64,000 bases of DNA from Glaciecola amylolytica (GTDB lineage Bacteria; Bacteroidota; Bacteroidia; Flavobacteriales_D; Crocinitomicaceae). The DNA lies in NCBI GenBank assembly GCA_003856375.1, contig CP034120.1, positions 3,343,501 through 3,407,500 on the forward strand. Direction: 5' to 3'. The translations under genes were made by a program, and so were the position numbers. Below are positions 19,601 to 27,843 of this stretch, piece after piece; positions within the stretch are counted from its first letter, which is position 1, and the number at the start of each line of letters is the position of its first letter. A model generated the notes under the pieces. It had not been told where the DNA came from and did no database searches. It saw only the letters and a program-made list of their open reading frames with translations.

Positions 19601-19917
19601 TAAAAATCCATCGGTTTGTAGGTTCCGTCATAAAAACCCAGTAATTCGAGAGTGTCACTTCCTTTGTAGATACGCAACTCGCTCCCGCTGGGAATATCAA
19701 TCGCCGTAAAAAAAGCGTGAATATAACCAGCAGGAGCTTTGATAGTTGCTTGCAAATATTCATTTGGCATCTCTCCATTTTCACCTCCTTGATCAAAGAA
19801 GCGTCCACTACCAAGTTGAACGGTTTGCAGATGGTTTAACGTAATATCCTGTTGTGCTACAGAACTAAAATGCACAACGATCAATAAAAGTAGTAGTAGT
19901 AGATTATTACGTTTCAT
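16621..19917 (-). CDS. Large secreted multidomain protein, probable T9SS cargo
   Basis: 1098 residues from MKRNN at 19917. The open frame extends to 19959, but the signal peptide (MKRNNLLLLLLLIVVHFSSVAQ) starts here. N-terminal 25-130 is CUB-like ('GYIHAFFTAIDIPSGSELRI'). Residues about 140-310 form a Cys-containing module ending in 'AGFTLNF', followed by Ig/PKD-like segments rich in Gly, Thr and Ser and a jelly-roll-like region. The C-terminal 'LPVEVSMFDGKK...LFWVTQSERDNQSFRLERS' module and short tail ('NLLGQRISEDQKGLVILIYE') resemble the sorting end of flavobacterial T9SS cargo, though divergent from classic Por_Secre_tail. Likely a cell-surface or matrix protein. It lies between ftsQ and ftsA and has its own -7 element and terminator. 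Confidence 0.82.
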   Translation of the reverse strand: MKRNNLLLLLLLIVVHFSSVAQQDITLNHLQTVQLGSGRFFDQGGENGEMPNEYLQATIKAPAGYIHAFFTAIDIPSGSELRIYKGSDTLELLGFYDGTYKPMDFYGKGFTIVYDPKSSVGTRPGFAGAVEPTTAGGVLAELSGIEKATMPESDCVGAIPLCSNLTVNTSANQYENTGNVNDDNGSCYSGTGNGGSVWYSFSPQTNGNLDFMINPTGSTDYDFVLWDITNGCANKTQLSCNYSATQGATGLNAAGSSNSQDASGTTNNSLVAVQTTKIYALCINYYGGNNAGFTLNFHNIASTVNIVDNTVPTITNAYSANCAASTSFTVTFSEYIDCNTLQASDFVIPGYTVSLITTNCVNGKTNSVVIGVSPSMPPGNYSMTVSNMNDMCGNPLNQVYPINTLAVPVVNAGPDISNCRTPGFLGIGYTYSDVTLTATGNGTTYLWSTNQTGASITVNPSSAVTYTVTAINGSCSAQDQVVVTPEVTPAPNLGADRTVCQGSSTNLVATGGGNYQWQSTTTTGFFGTPSNWSNIGGATAANYSAAPPGTTTIYYQVNVTSPSGYCTGSDYIKLTIDPILSGAGVDQLACASGSPINLSGTNTNGTTFSWNVGSPTGAQVATTPTTTVNPTGTTNYYYTATSATGCSYSDMMSVTLADYGAIPSENTSLCDLSAINMVSPPNMAGATQFTFTWYSYNGSQTPCPTSTSGGTQVFQETKSAIINQSLYSENFNALTTSTTLGAGSGGWSQQTVVGSVNNWAIGSTGAVGAIAGKFLEIHNGTTYNAYNNTDDANQIAKYGPISTTNASNIVFSFNWKAKGETSGGFACIGASANANDYLEAVVSTNGTTWTSVGGPYYNQTAAQTATISLPATYNNTTLYIGFRWVNNNAAACSSTQPALVDNVNIQADIYQAPMSSYNPPLAAGPTSYALQITPVGGTCNGISSFMSNCQIACFSPLPVEVSMFDGKKDNERENRLFWVTQSERDNQSFRLERSVDLVNWEKVAEVNGNGTTSEENYYQVYDTEFEKAINYYRLVQKDFNGQVTVLDDVVSIDNRMKFKKIVGRTNLLGQRISEDQKGLVILIYEDGTSERVMLLEDE

Positions 19918-19956
19918 CTTATGCTCGTATAAATCTTTAAGTTTCAATTTACAGGA

Positions 19957-19964
19957 CAAATCTA
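19957..19964 (-). promoter_or_regulatory. -7 element of the large secreted protein gene
   Basis: The minus strand reads TAGATTTG, matching TAnnTTTG, 39 bases before the ATG. No -33 TTG at the usual distance. Its presence means the gene need not depend on dcw read-through. Confidence 0.5.
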
Positions 19965-20075
19965 GACGTACAAAAGCATATAATTAAGAGGGCTAGCCCC
20001 TCAAAAATGAGTTACTAAAATTTAGTATTAGGAAAATTCAACAAAGGGGATTTAGAAGTGTTTAGAAAACAACAC

Positions 20076-20882
20076 TTACAGGGTGTCACGAAGATAGGTG
20101 CACACCACCTGGTTACGATATTTGAGGTTAATCGTCTTGTATTTGTTCCATCCAACATAAGGCAATCCGTTGGTATAAAAAACAATCAATTTTTTCAATT
20201 TTTCAGTCACATCTCTTTCAGACGGTGCAGAACCCAAAATGATTCGTTGTGCACCGACACGCGGAACGAGGATAAAATCCCCCCATCTGTCCCGATAAAT
20301 CTGGCTGATTTGTGCTGTTAAAAACGGATTCTCATGAATCACTTTTGAAATCCGGAAAATCTCATCCAGACTGCGTTCATTTTTCAGTTTGGGATTTGCT
20401 TCAATGTCACTGACCATCAGCGTATCGGATTTATCTTTGATGTTTCCGGTAAAAACCAAAATTCTTGCAGTGAAATTCGGAGAAGGATCCATTGTTGCTC
20501 CTTTCGAATCTACGTAAAAGCTTTCTCCGTATTGATTAAATATTCGCGCATAGGGCTGTCTCACTTTCAAACGGATTCCCCAGTTTCCTCCCAACTGTTT
20601 GTAAACATTCACCTCTTCCACTTCGTGCATCTTGCGAATATTCTCTTCGATAGCGGTCGTGTTCAGGTTTTTCATTATTTGATTGGGATAATAGAGATTC
20701 AACCTTTTCAAACGAACGAGCAATTCATCTTCCGTCAAAAAGGCATTTTCATCCACCACTGAAATAGAAACATTTGGTTCCAGCACCAATGCCTCATCCT
20801 GACTCTTACCTGCCATAATGAGTATCGCGATGACTGCAACAGCAAACAAAGCCCAAGCCGCTATTTTCAGTTTTCCTTTCAA
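20076..20882 (-). CDS. ftsQ: Cell division protein FtsQ/DivIB
   Basis: A 268-residue bitopic membrane protein: short cytoplasmic tail, one helix (about residues 5-24, 'IAAWALFAVAVIAILIMAG'), a POTRA-like segment ('ISVVDENAFLTEDELLVRLK') and the beta domain ('DRWGDFILVPRVGAQRIILG'). It scaffolds the divisome in the periplasm with FtsL and FtsI. The only workable start is TTG, directly after the murC stop (TAA-G-TTG). The next ATG would remove the membrane helix. It is the last gene of the continuous dcw run on this side. Confidence 0.93.
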   Translation of the reverse strand: MKGKLKIAAWALFAVAVIAILIMAGKSQDEALVLEPNVSISVVDENAFLTEDELLVRLKRLNLYYPNQIMKNLNTTAIEENIRKMHEVEEVNVYKQLGGNWGIRLKVRQPYARIFNQYGESFYVDSKGATMDPSPNFTARILVFTGNIKDKSDTLMVSDIEANPKLKNERSLDEIFRISKVIHENPFLTAQISQIYRDRWGDFILVPRVGAQRIILGSAPSERDVTEKLKKLIVFYTNGLPYVGWNKYKTINLKYRNQVVCTYLRDTL

Positions 20883-20883
20883 C

Positions 20884-22248
20884 TTATTTTTTTTCCAATA
20901 TCTTTTTCAATTCCGGTACAATGCGGTCAATATCACCTGCACCAATCGTTAATACAACTCCATCATGAACCGAAGCTGCAAACTCCAATACTTCCTGCGG
21001 AGTTTTCAAACTGGCCTTTTCGCCTATTTTGCGCACCAATTCATCGCTTGTAACTCCCGGAATCGGTTCTTCTCTTGCAGGATAGATCGGCATAATGATC
21101 GCTTCATCCAATTTCGACAATTCAGCTACAAATCCGGGTTCAAAATCGCGCGTACGTGAAAACAAATGCGGTTGAAAAATCCCGACTACTTTTTTATCCG
21201 GATACAGCAAACGGATCGACGACACCAAAGAAGCAATCTCTGTCGGGTGATGCGCATAATCATCGATGTAAATCAATTTCTCCGTGCGAACCTGATATTC
21301 AAAGCGGCGTTTAACTCCTTTAAAATCTTTCAAGCCATTGCGAATTTCCGTTTCGGATAACCCCAACTCCTTACACATGGCTGTTACCGCCAAAGCATTT
21401 TCCGCATTGTGAATTCCGGGCAAGCCCAAAATCACTTCTTTCCATACTTCATTTCCGAAGTGAATATCCATAAGGAATTTTCCGGCTTCATAATGCAGAT
21501 TTGTTCCGCTGACCTGCGCTTCCGGAGCATTGATTCCATAAGAGATTCCTTTAAATCCGCTTTGCTTTAAAGGTAAATTGTATTTGTAAACAACCAGATT
21601 TCCATCTTTGTGTTTATCTGCATATTCCTGAAAACCTTCCCGGAAAGATTCTTCCGTTCCGTAAATATCCAGGTGATCCGGATCCATTGCCGTAATAATG
21701 CTTGCAAATGGTTTCAGACGTAAAAAAGAGCGGTCGAATTCATCTGCTTCAATCACCGAGTAATCTGCTTCCGGTTCAACCAGAACATTTGAATTGAAGT
21801 TGGAAGAAATTCCGCCAAGAAACGCCGAGCATTTCAAATGTGACTGACTCAACACATAAGCCAGCATGGTTGAAGTGGTTGTTTTACCATGCGTTCCGGC
21901 AACTCCCAAGCCTTTACTTGTTTGCGTAATCAATCCCAAAACCTCACTTCGTTTTAAGACGTAATGTTTTTGCTGAACATAAACCAATTCCCCCATTGTT
22001 TTGGGAATAGCGGGAGTGTAAACAACCAACGTCGATTCCGTTTCCTGATATGCAGCCGGAATATTCGCACCCAAATCTTCGAAATGAACCGCGATTCCTT
22101 CTTTCTGCAATTCATCTGTCAATGGTGAAGGAGTTTTATCATATCCGGCCACATCAAAGCCTTTCGCCTTGAAATAACGCGCCAGAGCTGACATTCCGAT
22201 TCCGCCAATGCCAATGAAATAAAACCGTTTTATGTTGTTCAAATCCAT
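20884..22248 (-). CDS. murC: UDP-N-acetylmuramate--L-alanine ligase
   Basis: ATP-dependent ligase adding L-Ala to UDP-MurNAc, the first amino-acid step of peptidoglycan precursor synthesis; cytosolic. 454 residues, normal length. The N-terminal UDP-binding motif 'GIGGIGMSALARY' and ATP-binding P-loop GTHGKTTT (residues 118-125) are intact, as is 'DDYAHHPTEI' in the C-terminal domain. It is separated from murG by a 177-base gap holding paired GC-rich repeats, unlike the tight spacing elsewhere in the cluster. Confidence 0.98.
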   Translation of the reverse strand: MDLNNIKRFYFIGIGGIGMSALARYFKAKGFDVAGYDKTPSPLTDELQKEGIAVHFEDLGANIPAAYQETESTLVVYTPAIPKTMGELVYVQQKHYVLKRSEVLGLITQTSKGLGVAGTHGKTTTSTMLAYVLSQSHLKCSAFLGGISSNFNSNVLVEPEADYSVIEADEFDRSFLRLKPFASIITAMDPDHLDIYGTEESFREGFQEYADKHKDGNLVVYKYNLPLKQSGFKGISYGINAPEAQVSGTNLHYEAGKFLMDIHFGNEVWKEVILGLPGIHNAENALAVTAMCKELGLSETEIRNGLKDFKGVKRRFEYQVRTEKLIYIDDYAHHPTEIASLVSSIRLLYPDKKVVGIFQPHLFSRTRDFEPGFVAELSKLDEAIIMPIYPAREEPIPGVTSDELVRKIGEKASLKTPQEVLEFAASVHDGVVLTIGAGDIDRIVPELKKILEKK

Positions 22249-22257
22249 TTTTCAAAC

Positions 22258-22411
22258 TTCCCCCTTTGGAGGGGGACTGAGGGGGAGGATTTATCAAATC
22301 ACCTTGACAAAAATTCTTCCCGCCGGTTATCTTAATTATTCTACTTATCAGTTTTCAGGGTTGGATTAATATACAACTTTCCTCCCCCTTTATTCCCCTG
22401 CAAAAGGGGAA
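22258..22411. repeat. Inverted pair of GC-rich ~32-bp repeats between murG and murC
   Basis: Copy 1 (22258-22289, TTCCCCCTTTGGAGGGGGAC then TGAGGGGGAGGA) and copy 2 in reverse orientation (about 22380-22411) match at most positions. Each can form a CCCC...GGGG hairpin, and the two copies can pair with each other. Confidence 0.8.
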
Positions 22412-22425
22412 AACACATCGCGTCC

Positions 22426-23529
22426 CTACGCCAATGTTTCAATCACATCCACAATATCTTTCGTTGCACTTGGCTTTGCCATTCGCTTGATGGCAACCCG
22501 CAACTCATTCATCCGGTCTTGATCCTGCAGCAAAACAATCGCTTCTGAAATCAACTGTTCTTTTGCCACTGCATCTTTAATCAAAACTGCCGCACTGTTT
22601 TTCACCAAAGCCATTGCATTTTTGGTCTGATGATCTTCCGAAACATTCGGAGAAGGCACCAGAATGGTCGGCTTTCCAACAATACACAATTCCGAAATAG
22701 ACAAGGCTCCTGCTCTCGATACGATCACATCCGCCAAGCCATAAGCAGCATCCATTCTCGAAATAAAATCCGTTACATGCACATTCTTCACTCCGGAAGA
22801 AGCCAATTCCATTTTCATAGCTTCCAGATAATATTTTCCGCACTGCCACAAAACCTGTACTCCGGCAGCTTCCAATTGATTCAAACCATAAAGCACTCCT
22901 TCGTTCATCGTTCGTGCACCCAAACTTCCTCCCATCACGAAAATGGTTGGCTTTGCAGGATCCAGCATCGGGAAAGCTACGAAGGATTCTTCTTTGCTGA
23001 TCGTCATTTGATTTAACTCTTCACGAACCGGATTTCCCGTTAGGCGAATGGTGGAAGGAGGAAATACACTTTCCAAACCTTCGTATGCCGTACAAACTGC
23101 TTTTACTTTTTTAGCGAGTAAACGATTCGTTTTTCCCGGATATGAATTCTGCTCCTGAATCAGGGTTGGAATTCCCAAACGCTGAGCCATTTTCAAAGTC
23201 GGTCCGCTGGCGTAACCTCCTACTCCGATTACGACTTCCGGTTTAAACTCTTTCAAAATGCGTTTTGCCATTGAAAGACTCTTCAATAATTTGAACGGAA
23301 GCAGCAAATTTTTCAGGGTCAATTTTCGCTGCAAACCAACGATTGGTAAACCAACAATTTTGTAACCTGCAGCCGGAACTTTTTCCATTTCCATTTTACC
23401 TTCCGCGCCTACAAACAGAATTTCTGCCTGCGGGTTGCGTTTTTTGATCTCATTTGCAATGGCCAGTGCAGGAAAGATATGTCCACCTGTTCCACCTCCT
23501 GAGATCACTATTTTCTTCAATTCTTTCAT
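22426..23529 (-). CDS. murG: UDP-GlcNAc--undecaprenyl-pyrophosphoryl-MurNAc-pentapeptide GlcNAc transferase
   Basis: Adds GlcNAc to lipid I to make lipid II, at the inner face of the membrane. 367 residues with the two glycine-rich loops of the family ('SGGGTGGHIFPALAIA' at 9-24 and 'VIGVGGYASGPTL' near 99-111) and the donor-site region 'DVIVSRAGALSISEL'. It overlaps ftsW by 4 bases (ATGA), indicating translational coupling. Confidence 0.98.
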   Translation of the reverse strand: MKELKKIVISGGGTGGHIFPALAIANEIKKRNPQAEILFVGAEGKMEMEKVPAAGYKIVGLPIVGLQRKLTLKNLLLPFKLLKSLSMAKRILKEFKPEVVIGVGGYASGPTLKMAQRLGIPTLIQEQNSYPGKTNRLLAKKVKAVCTAYEGLESVFPPSTIRLTGNPVREELNQMTISKEESFVAFPMLDPAKPTIFVMGGSLGARTMNEGVLYGLNQLEAAGVQVLWQCGKYYLEAMKMELASSGVKNVHVTDFISRMDAAYGLADVIVSRAGALSISELCIVGKPTILVPSPNVSEDHQTKNAMALVKNSAAVLIKDAVAKEQLISEAIVLLQDQDRMNELRVAIKRMAKPSATKDIVDVIETLA

Positions 23530-24701
23530 GCAAAAACACTTTCAGATTCTACAGAACTTTTTTCTTCTTGTTTCTGAGCAACACCTTGTACAATTCCGAT
23601 TCCGATACAAGCCATAATCATGGCAGATCCTCCCATTGCCAAAAATGGCATGTTTTGTCCCGTAACCGGGAAGATTCCCGTACAGACCATCATGTTTACG
23701 GCGGCCTGAGAGAGCAGCAGAATTCCGATTCCCAGACAAACGTAGGTTTCAAACAGCTGATCCGACCGCAATGCGATCCGCATGATCCGGTAAAGCAGAA
23801 TCAAATAGAACAAAACCAGAATAACTGCTGAGAACGAACCGAATTCTTCTACAAAGGATGCGTAAAAGAAATCGGCGTAAGCTTCCGGAATAAATTCTTT
23901 CACTTTCCCCTTTCCGATTCCCTGACCAAGGAAGCCTCCCAGATAAATTGCCTGTTCGGCATTATTGGCCTGTAAGTTTCCTGCCTGATCAATGTCGCCG
24001 CTATTTTCATACCGATTCGAGATCCTGTTCATCCAGGTATCATAACGCGGTAAAATATTCAAATCCGGCAATGCTTTGTGCAAACCTATGGCCATCACAA
24101 ACAACAAAACTCCGGCAAAAATGACCGAAAAGAGTTTCGAGAAAGGCACTCGTCCCAGAAAGAGCAAGGTGAAGCTGATCATGAACAAAATGGCTGCCGT
24201 GGAAAAGTTATCTTTAACAATCAACCCACAAATAATAACTATCGGCGCCATAATCGGCAAAAAGCCTTTTTTCCAATCGTTCATCTCATCTTTCTTCTTC
24301 ACCAGCATTCGCGAGACATAGATCAGCAAAGCCAGCTTGGCAAAATCGGACGACTGAAAGGTCAGTCCCACAAACGGAATCTTCACCCAACGACCTGCTT
24401 CATTTACTTTCGTTCCGAAAAACAAGGTAAAGATCAACAAGCCTATTGCTCCGTAATAAATGATTTTGGACATCCTGGAAATGTACATCGGATCGCGTTT
24501 GTGAACCCAATACATTGCCAGAACAGCCAGTAATATATAGATGAAATGTTTAAACAAATACTTGAATGGCGTTCCGCCTTCGATCTTCACCAAAATCGGA
24601 ACGAAACTGTATACAGAAACCAATGAAAAGCCAAGCAAGATGAGCGTAATCACCCAAATCACCAGATCTCCCTTAAAGTGCTTTCTTAGAAACTGTACCA
24701 T
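23526..24701 (-). CDS. ftsW: SEDS-family septal peptidoglycan polymerase FtsW
   Basis: 391 residues with about ten membrane helices. It polymerises lipid II into glycan strands at the septum together with FtsI. The SEDS signature region ('GLTFQSSDFAKLALLIYVSR') and the late 'TGIFPVTGQNMPFLAMGGSAM' loop are conserved. The division-site role is inferred from the dcw context rather than from sequence separating FtsW and RodA. The unknown gene at 24705 lies 3 bases upstream. Confidence 0.96.
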   Translation of the reverse strand: MVQFLRKHFKGDLVIWVITLILLGFSLVSVYSFVPILVKIEGGTPFKYLFKHFIYILLAVLAMYWVHKRDPMYISRMSKIIYYGAIGLLIFTLFFGTKVNEAGRWVKIPFVGLTFQSSDFAKLALLIYVSRMLVKKKDEMNDWKKGFLPIMAPIVIICGLIVKDNFSTAAILFMISFTLLFLGRVPFSKLFSVIFAGVLLFVMAIGLHKALPDLNILPRYDTWMNRISNRYENSGDIDQAGNLQANNAEQAIYLGGFLGQGIGKGKVKEFIPEAYADFFYASFVEEFGSFSAVILVLFYLILLYRIMRIALRSDQLFETYVCLGIGILLLSQAAVNMMVCTGIFPVTGQNMPFLAMGGSAMIMACIGIGIVQGVAQKQEEKSSVESESVFA

Positions 24702-24704
24702 TTT

Positions 24705-25172
24705 TTATTGATGCAGCTTGACAAAATTCTCGAAGATTTCCATCTTGGTTTTCCATTCATTTCCCTGAACGGTAAACAATAAAATATGTCTTGCCTGTTT
24801 ATTCTTTTTTAAAAATTCAAGCGCATCTTCCAACGATTCAGTTCCCGTTACCAAAGGCATCAGGGAAATAATATCCGAAGGAATTGAAAGCTGCGGATTG
24901 TCGAACTGAGCACACCATTGAATGGAGCGCAAGGTCTCAGGATCCACCTGAGCCATTTCCTGAATGATCAATTCATTTGACAACCAAAAAACCGGGAATG
25001 GAAATGTTGAAATCGTTGCAGAAAGTTCTACAATAGCAGGTTTGTACCACGTGAATACATCCATGCCCCACAATTTACCCAAAGGTCTGAGGGACATTTT
25101 CTCAGCGGCCTCAAGCGATTCTTTCCGCGCCTGAAGCAATTGAGCTTGCTGATCAACTTTTTTAATTTCCAT
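24705..25172 (-). CDS. Uncharacterised 155-residue protein in the dcw cluster
   Basis: Not a recognised dcw gene. It is packed between murD (9-base gap) and ftsW (3-base gap), so it is certainly part of the operon. No signal peptide or membrane helix is obvious. It starts with a charged helical segment (residues 1-25, Gln/Ala/Glu-rich), then 'KLWGMDVFTWYKPAIVELSA', and ends in an alpha/beta-looking stretch ('SLEDALEFLKKNKQARHILL') that could be a nucleotide-binding-like fold. No catalytic motif was recognised. Position suggests a role in wall synthesis or in tuning MurD or FtsW. Confidence 0.8.
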   Translation of the reverse strand: MEIKKVDQQAQLLQARKESLEAAEKMSLRPLGKLWGMDVFTWYKPAIVELSATISTFPFPVFWLSNELIIQEMAQVDPETLRSIQWCAQFDNPQLSIPSDIISLMPLVTGTESLEDALEFLKKNKQARHILLFTVQGNEWKTKMEIFENFVKLHQ

Positions 25173-25181
25173 GACTAGAAT

Positions 25182-26525
25182 CTAAAGTGAACGTACGGCC
25201 TCTTTAAATTGATTTCCTCTGTCTTCGTAATTCTCAAACAGGTCAAAACTTGCACATGCAGGAGACAACAATACCGTTTCGTCTTTTTTAGCCAGTCGGT
25301 AACCGTAAGCAACAGCTTCCATTGCAGAACCTGCTTCTACGATCGTTTCCACGTGACCTGTAAAAGTATCGATGATTTTTTGGTTGTCTTTTCCAAGGCA
25401 GATAATTGCTTTTACCTTTTCTTTTACCAAATCCAACAACTCGGAGTAGTCATTTCCTTTATCCACACCACCAACAATCCAAACTGTCGGCTGCTCCATG
25501 CTTTCCAATGCAAACCACGTTGAGTTTACATTCGTAGCTTTGGAATCGTTGATAAATTCAATTCCGCACACCTTGGCAACAAATTCCAGGCGGTGCTCTA
25601 CATTTACGAAGTCGGACAGACTCTCGCGCACGATTTCCTTGCGAATGTCAAGGATTCTTCCCGTTAGCCCTGAAGCTAAGGAATTCTGGGTATTGTGCTT
25701 ACCCTTCAATGCTAGATCATGTATAGACATAGTGAATTGATTGTTAAAGTTTATGATGAGTTGTTTGTTTGCTACATATCCTCCTTCTTCAAAAACCTGA
25801 GTCAGTGAAAAAGGAAGTTTTTTTGCCGGAACGGAGCGTTTCTCCATTTCAGCCATGATTGTCTGATCATCCGCATTGTAGATGAAATAATCATCCGCAG
25901 TTTGGTTGTTCAGGATGCGGAACTTCGAGTTGACATACAATTGCATGTTGTACTCGTAGCGATCCAAATGATCCGGAGTGATGTTTGTCAGGATTGCAAT
26001 TTCAGCTTTGAAATCCTCCATATCATCCAATTGGAAAGAGCTCAATTCCAATACATAGATCTCGTTATCTTCCAGCGCCACCTGTTTTGCAAAGCTGTAT
26101 CCGACATTTCCTGCCAATCCCACATTCAATCCTGCTTTTTTCAGCATGTGGTGAATCAGCATTGTAGTGGTCGTTTTTCCGTTACTTCCGGTAATGCACA
26201 CTTTCTTCGCCGTAGTGAAATATCCTGCGAATTCGATCTCTGAAATCACTTTGATTCCTTTTTCACGAATGGCTTTCATTACAGGAGCTTTTTCAGGAAT
26301 TCCCGGCGATTTGATCACTAAATCTGCTTCCAGAATGCGCTCCATGCTGTGTTTTCCTTCTTCCCATTCCAGCTCATACTGATCCAGTTCAGCCTGAAAC
26401 GAATCTTTGATGCTTCCAAAGTCAGAAACAAACACTTTTGCTTCCTTCACTTTCGCAAGAATCGCAGCACCGACACCACTTTCGCCAGCGCCCAAAACAA
26501 CCACTATTTTGTTTTGAATGTTCAT
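25182..26525 (-). CDS. murD: UDP-N-acetylmuramoyl-L-alanine--D-glutamate ligase
   Basis: Adds D-Glu to UDP-MurNAc-L-Ala using ATP; cytosolic. 447 residues: N-terminal UDP-binding 'VVVLGAGESGVGAAILA', P-loop ITGSNGKTTT (111-120), and the C-terminal 'INDSKATNVNSTWFALESM' motif typical of MurD. Its start overlaps the mraY stop by one base (TAATG), so translation is probably coupled. Confidence 0.98.
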   Translation of the reverse strand: MNIQNKIVVVLGAGESGVGAAILAKVKEAKVFVSDFGSIKDSFQAELDQYELEWEEGKHSMERILEADLVIKSPGIPEKAPVMKAIREKGIKVISEIEFAGYFTTAKKVCITGSNGKTTTTMLIHHMLKKAGLNVGLAGNVGYSFAKQVALEDNEIYVLELSSFQLDDMEDFKAEIAILTNITPDHLDRYEYNMQLYVNSKFRILNNQTADDYFIYNADDQTIMAEMEKRSVPAKKLPFSLTQVFEEGGYVANKQLIINFNNQFTMSIHDLALKGKHNTQNSLASGLTGRILDIRKEIVRESLSDFVNVEHRLEFVAKVCGIEFINDSKATNVNSTWFALESMEQPTVWIVGGVDKGNDYSELLDLVKEKVKAIICLGKDNQKIIDTFTGHVETIVEAGSAMEAVAYGYRLAKKDETVLLSPACASFDLFENYEDRGNQFKEAVRSL

Positions 26526-27775
26526 TAACGCAGTTTCAGAGTTACAATGGATACAACAGCCAGAAGAATGGCAACAATCCAGAAGCGGGAAACAATCTTC
26601 GCTTCATGCAGTCCTTTTTTCTGGTAATGGTGATGGAGCGGAGCCATTCTAAAAATCCGGCGCCCTTCCCCGAATCGTTTTTTCGTGTATTTGAAATAAC
26701 CCACCTGCATGATCACCGATAAATTCTCCACCAGGAAGATTCCGCACAAAACCGGGATCAATAATTCCTTACGGATAGAAATCGCGAACACCGCAATGAT
26801 TCCACCCAAAGCCAAACTTCCGGTATCTCCCATGAACACCTGCGCCGGATAACTGTTATACCACAAGAATCCGATACACGCCCCCACAAAAGCCGCGATG
26901 AAAATCACGAGTTCTTCCGCATACGGAACATACATCACATTCAGGTAATCTGCGAAATGAACGTTGGAAGTCACGTACGCTAAAACTGCGAGTGCAATTC
27001 CGGCTATGGCACTTGTTCCCGTGGCCAGACCATCGAGTCCGTCGGTCATATTTGCTCCGTTCGAAACGGCTATCACGACAATGATCACAAAGGGAATAAA
27101 CAAAGCCCAGCCATAGGACTTATCAATATCCCCGATCAACCAGTTGTAATTGAATTCGTTGTTTTTCACAAACGGAATCGTCGTCGTCATATCACGGGTC
27201 ACAATCCACTTGGAAGGAATTGTATCCACCACATCTTTTGAATGCTGATGTGTTACGAAAGATTCTCCTGCCTGCAACTTATAATTTGCCGCCACACGCT
27301 TGTGAACCTGAACATCCGGGTGAAAATACAGGATTGATCCTACGATGATTCCCACACCGATCTGACCAACAACCTTGAATTTCCCTTTCAGACCTTCTTT
27401 ATTCTTTTTGAAAACTTTGATGTAATCATCTATAAATCCGATCGCTCCCAACCAAACTGTTGCCACCAACATGGTAAATACATACACGTTGTGCAGTTTT
27501 GCAAATAAAAGAGTCGGGATTAAAATCGCGGAAAGAATGATCAGCCCTCCCATTGTCGGAGTACCTGATTTTTCAATTTGTCCGGCCAAACCTAAGTCGC
27601 GGACAGTTTCTCCAATCTGCTGACGACGCAGCAAATTGATCAGGCGTTTCCCGAAAATGATGGACACAATCAAAGAAGTAATCAATGCCATCGCTGCACG
27701 GAAAGAGATGTAATGAAACACCCCGGCTCCCGGAAAATCTAATTGCTCTAAATAATTGAATAAATAAGTAAGCAT
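26525..27775 (-). CDS. mraY: Phospho-N-acetylmuramoyl-pentapeptide transferase
   Basis: Transfers phospho-MurNAc-pentapeptide to undecaprenyl phosphate, making lipid I; polytopic inner-membrane enzyme. 416 residues, longer than the ~360 of E. coli because of an extra hydrophilic block around residues 155-215 ('[20 protein letters not shown]...'), which I recall as usual for Bacteroidota. Conserved 'GTPTMGGL', '[19 protein letters not shown]', '[12 protein letters not shown]' and '[11 protein letters not shown]' are all present. Confidence 0.98.
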   Translation of the reverse strand: MLTYLFNYLEQLDFPGAGVFHYISFRAAMALITSLIVSIIFGKRLINLLRRQQIGETVRDLGLAGQIEKSGTPTMGGLIILSAILIPTLLFAKLHNVYVFTMLVATVWLGAIGFIDDYIKVFKKNKEGLKGKFKVVGQIGVGIIVGSILYFHPDVQVHKRVAANYKLQAGESFVTHQHSKDVVDTIPSKWIVTRDMTTTIPFVKNNEFNYNWLIGDIDKSYGWALFIPFVIIVVIAVSNGANMTDGLDGLATGTSAIAGIALAVLAYVTSNVHFADYLNVMYVPYAEELVIFIAAFVGACIGFLWYNSYPAQVFMGDTGSLALGGIIAVFAISIRKELLIPVLCGIFLVENLSVIMQVGYFKYTKKRFGEGRRIFRMAPLHHHYQKKGLHEAKIVSRFWIVAILLAVVSIVTLKLR

Positions 27776-27843
27776 ATCCTTGATTATTAAATTTTATGTT
27801 ATCTGCGCTGCCGCTTGATTTGTATCAAAAGCTTCGCTTTTTC

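Noticed and set aside
24705-25172. Reading the unknown dcw gene as a Mur ligase fragment
   Set aside because: A segment (SLEDALEFLKK) faintly recalls Mur ligase C-terminal helices, but no P-loop or DNPR-like motif is present, and murC, murD and murE are complete.
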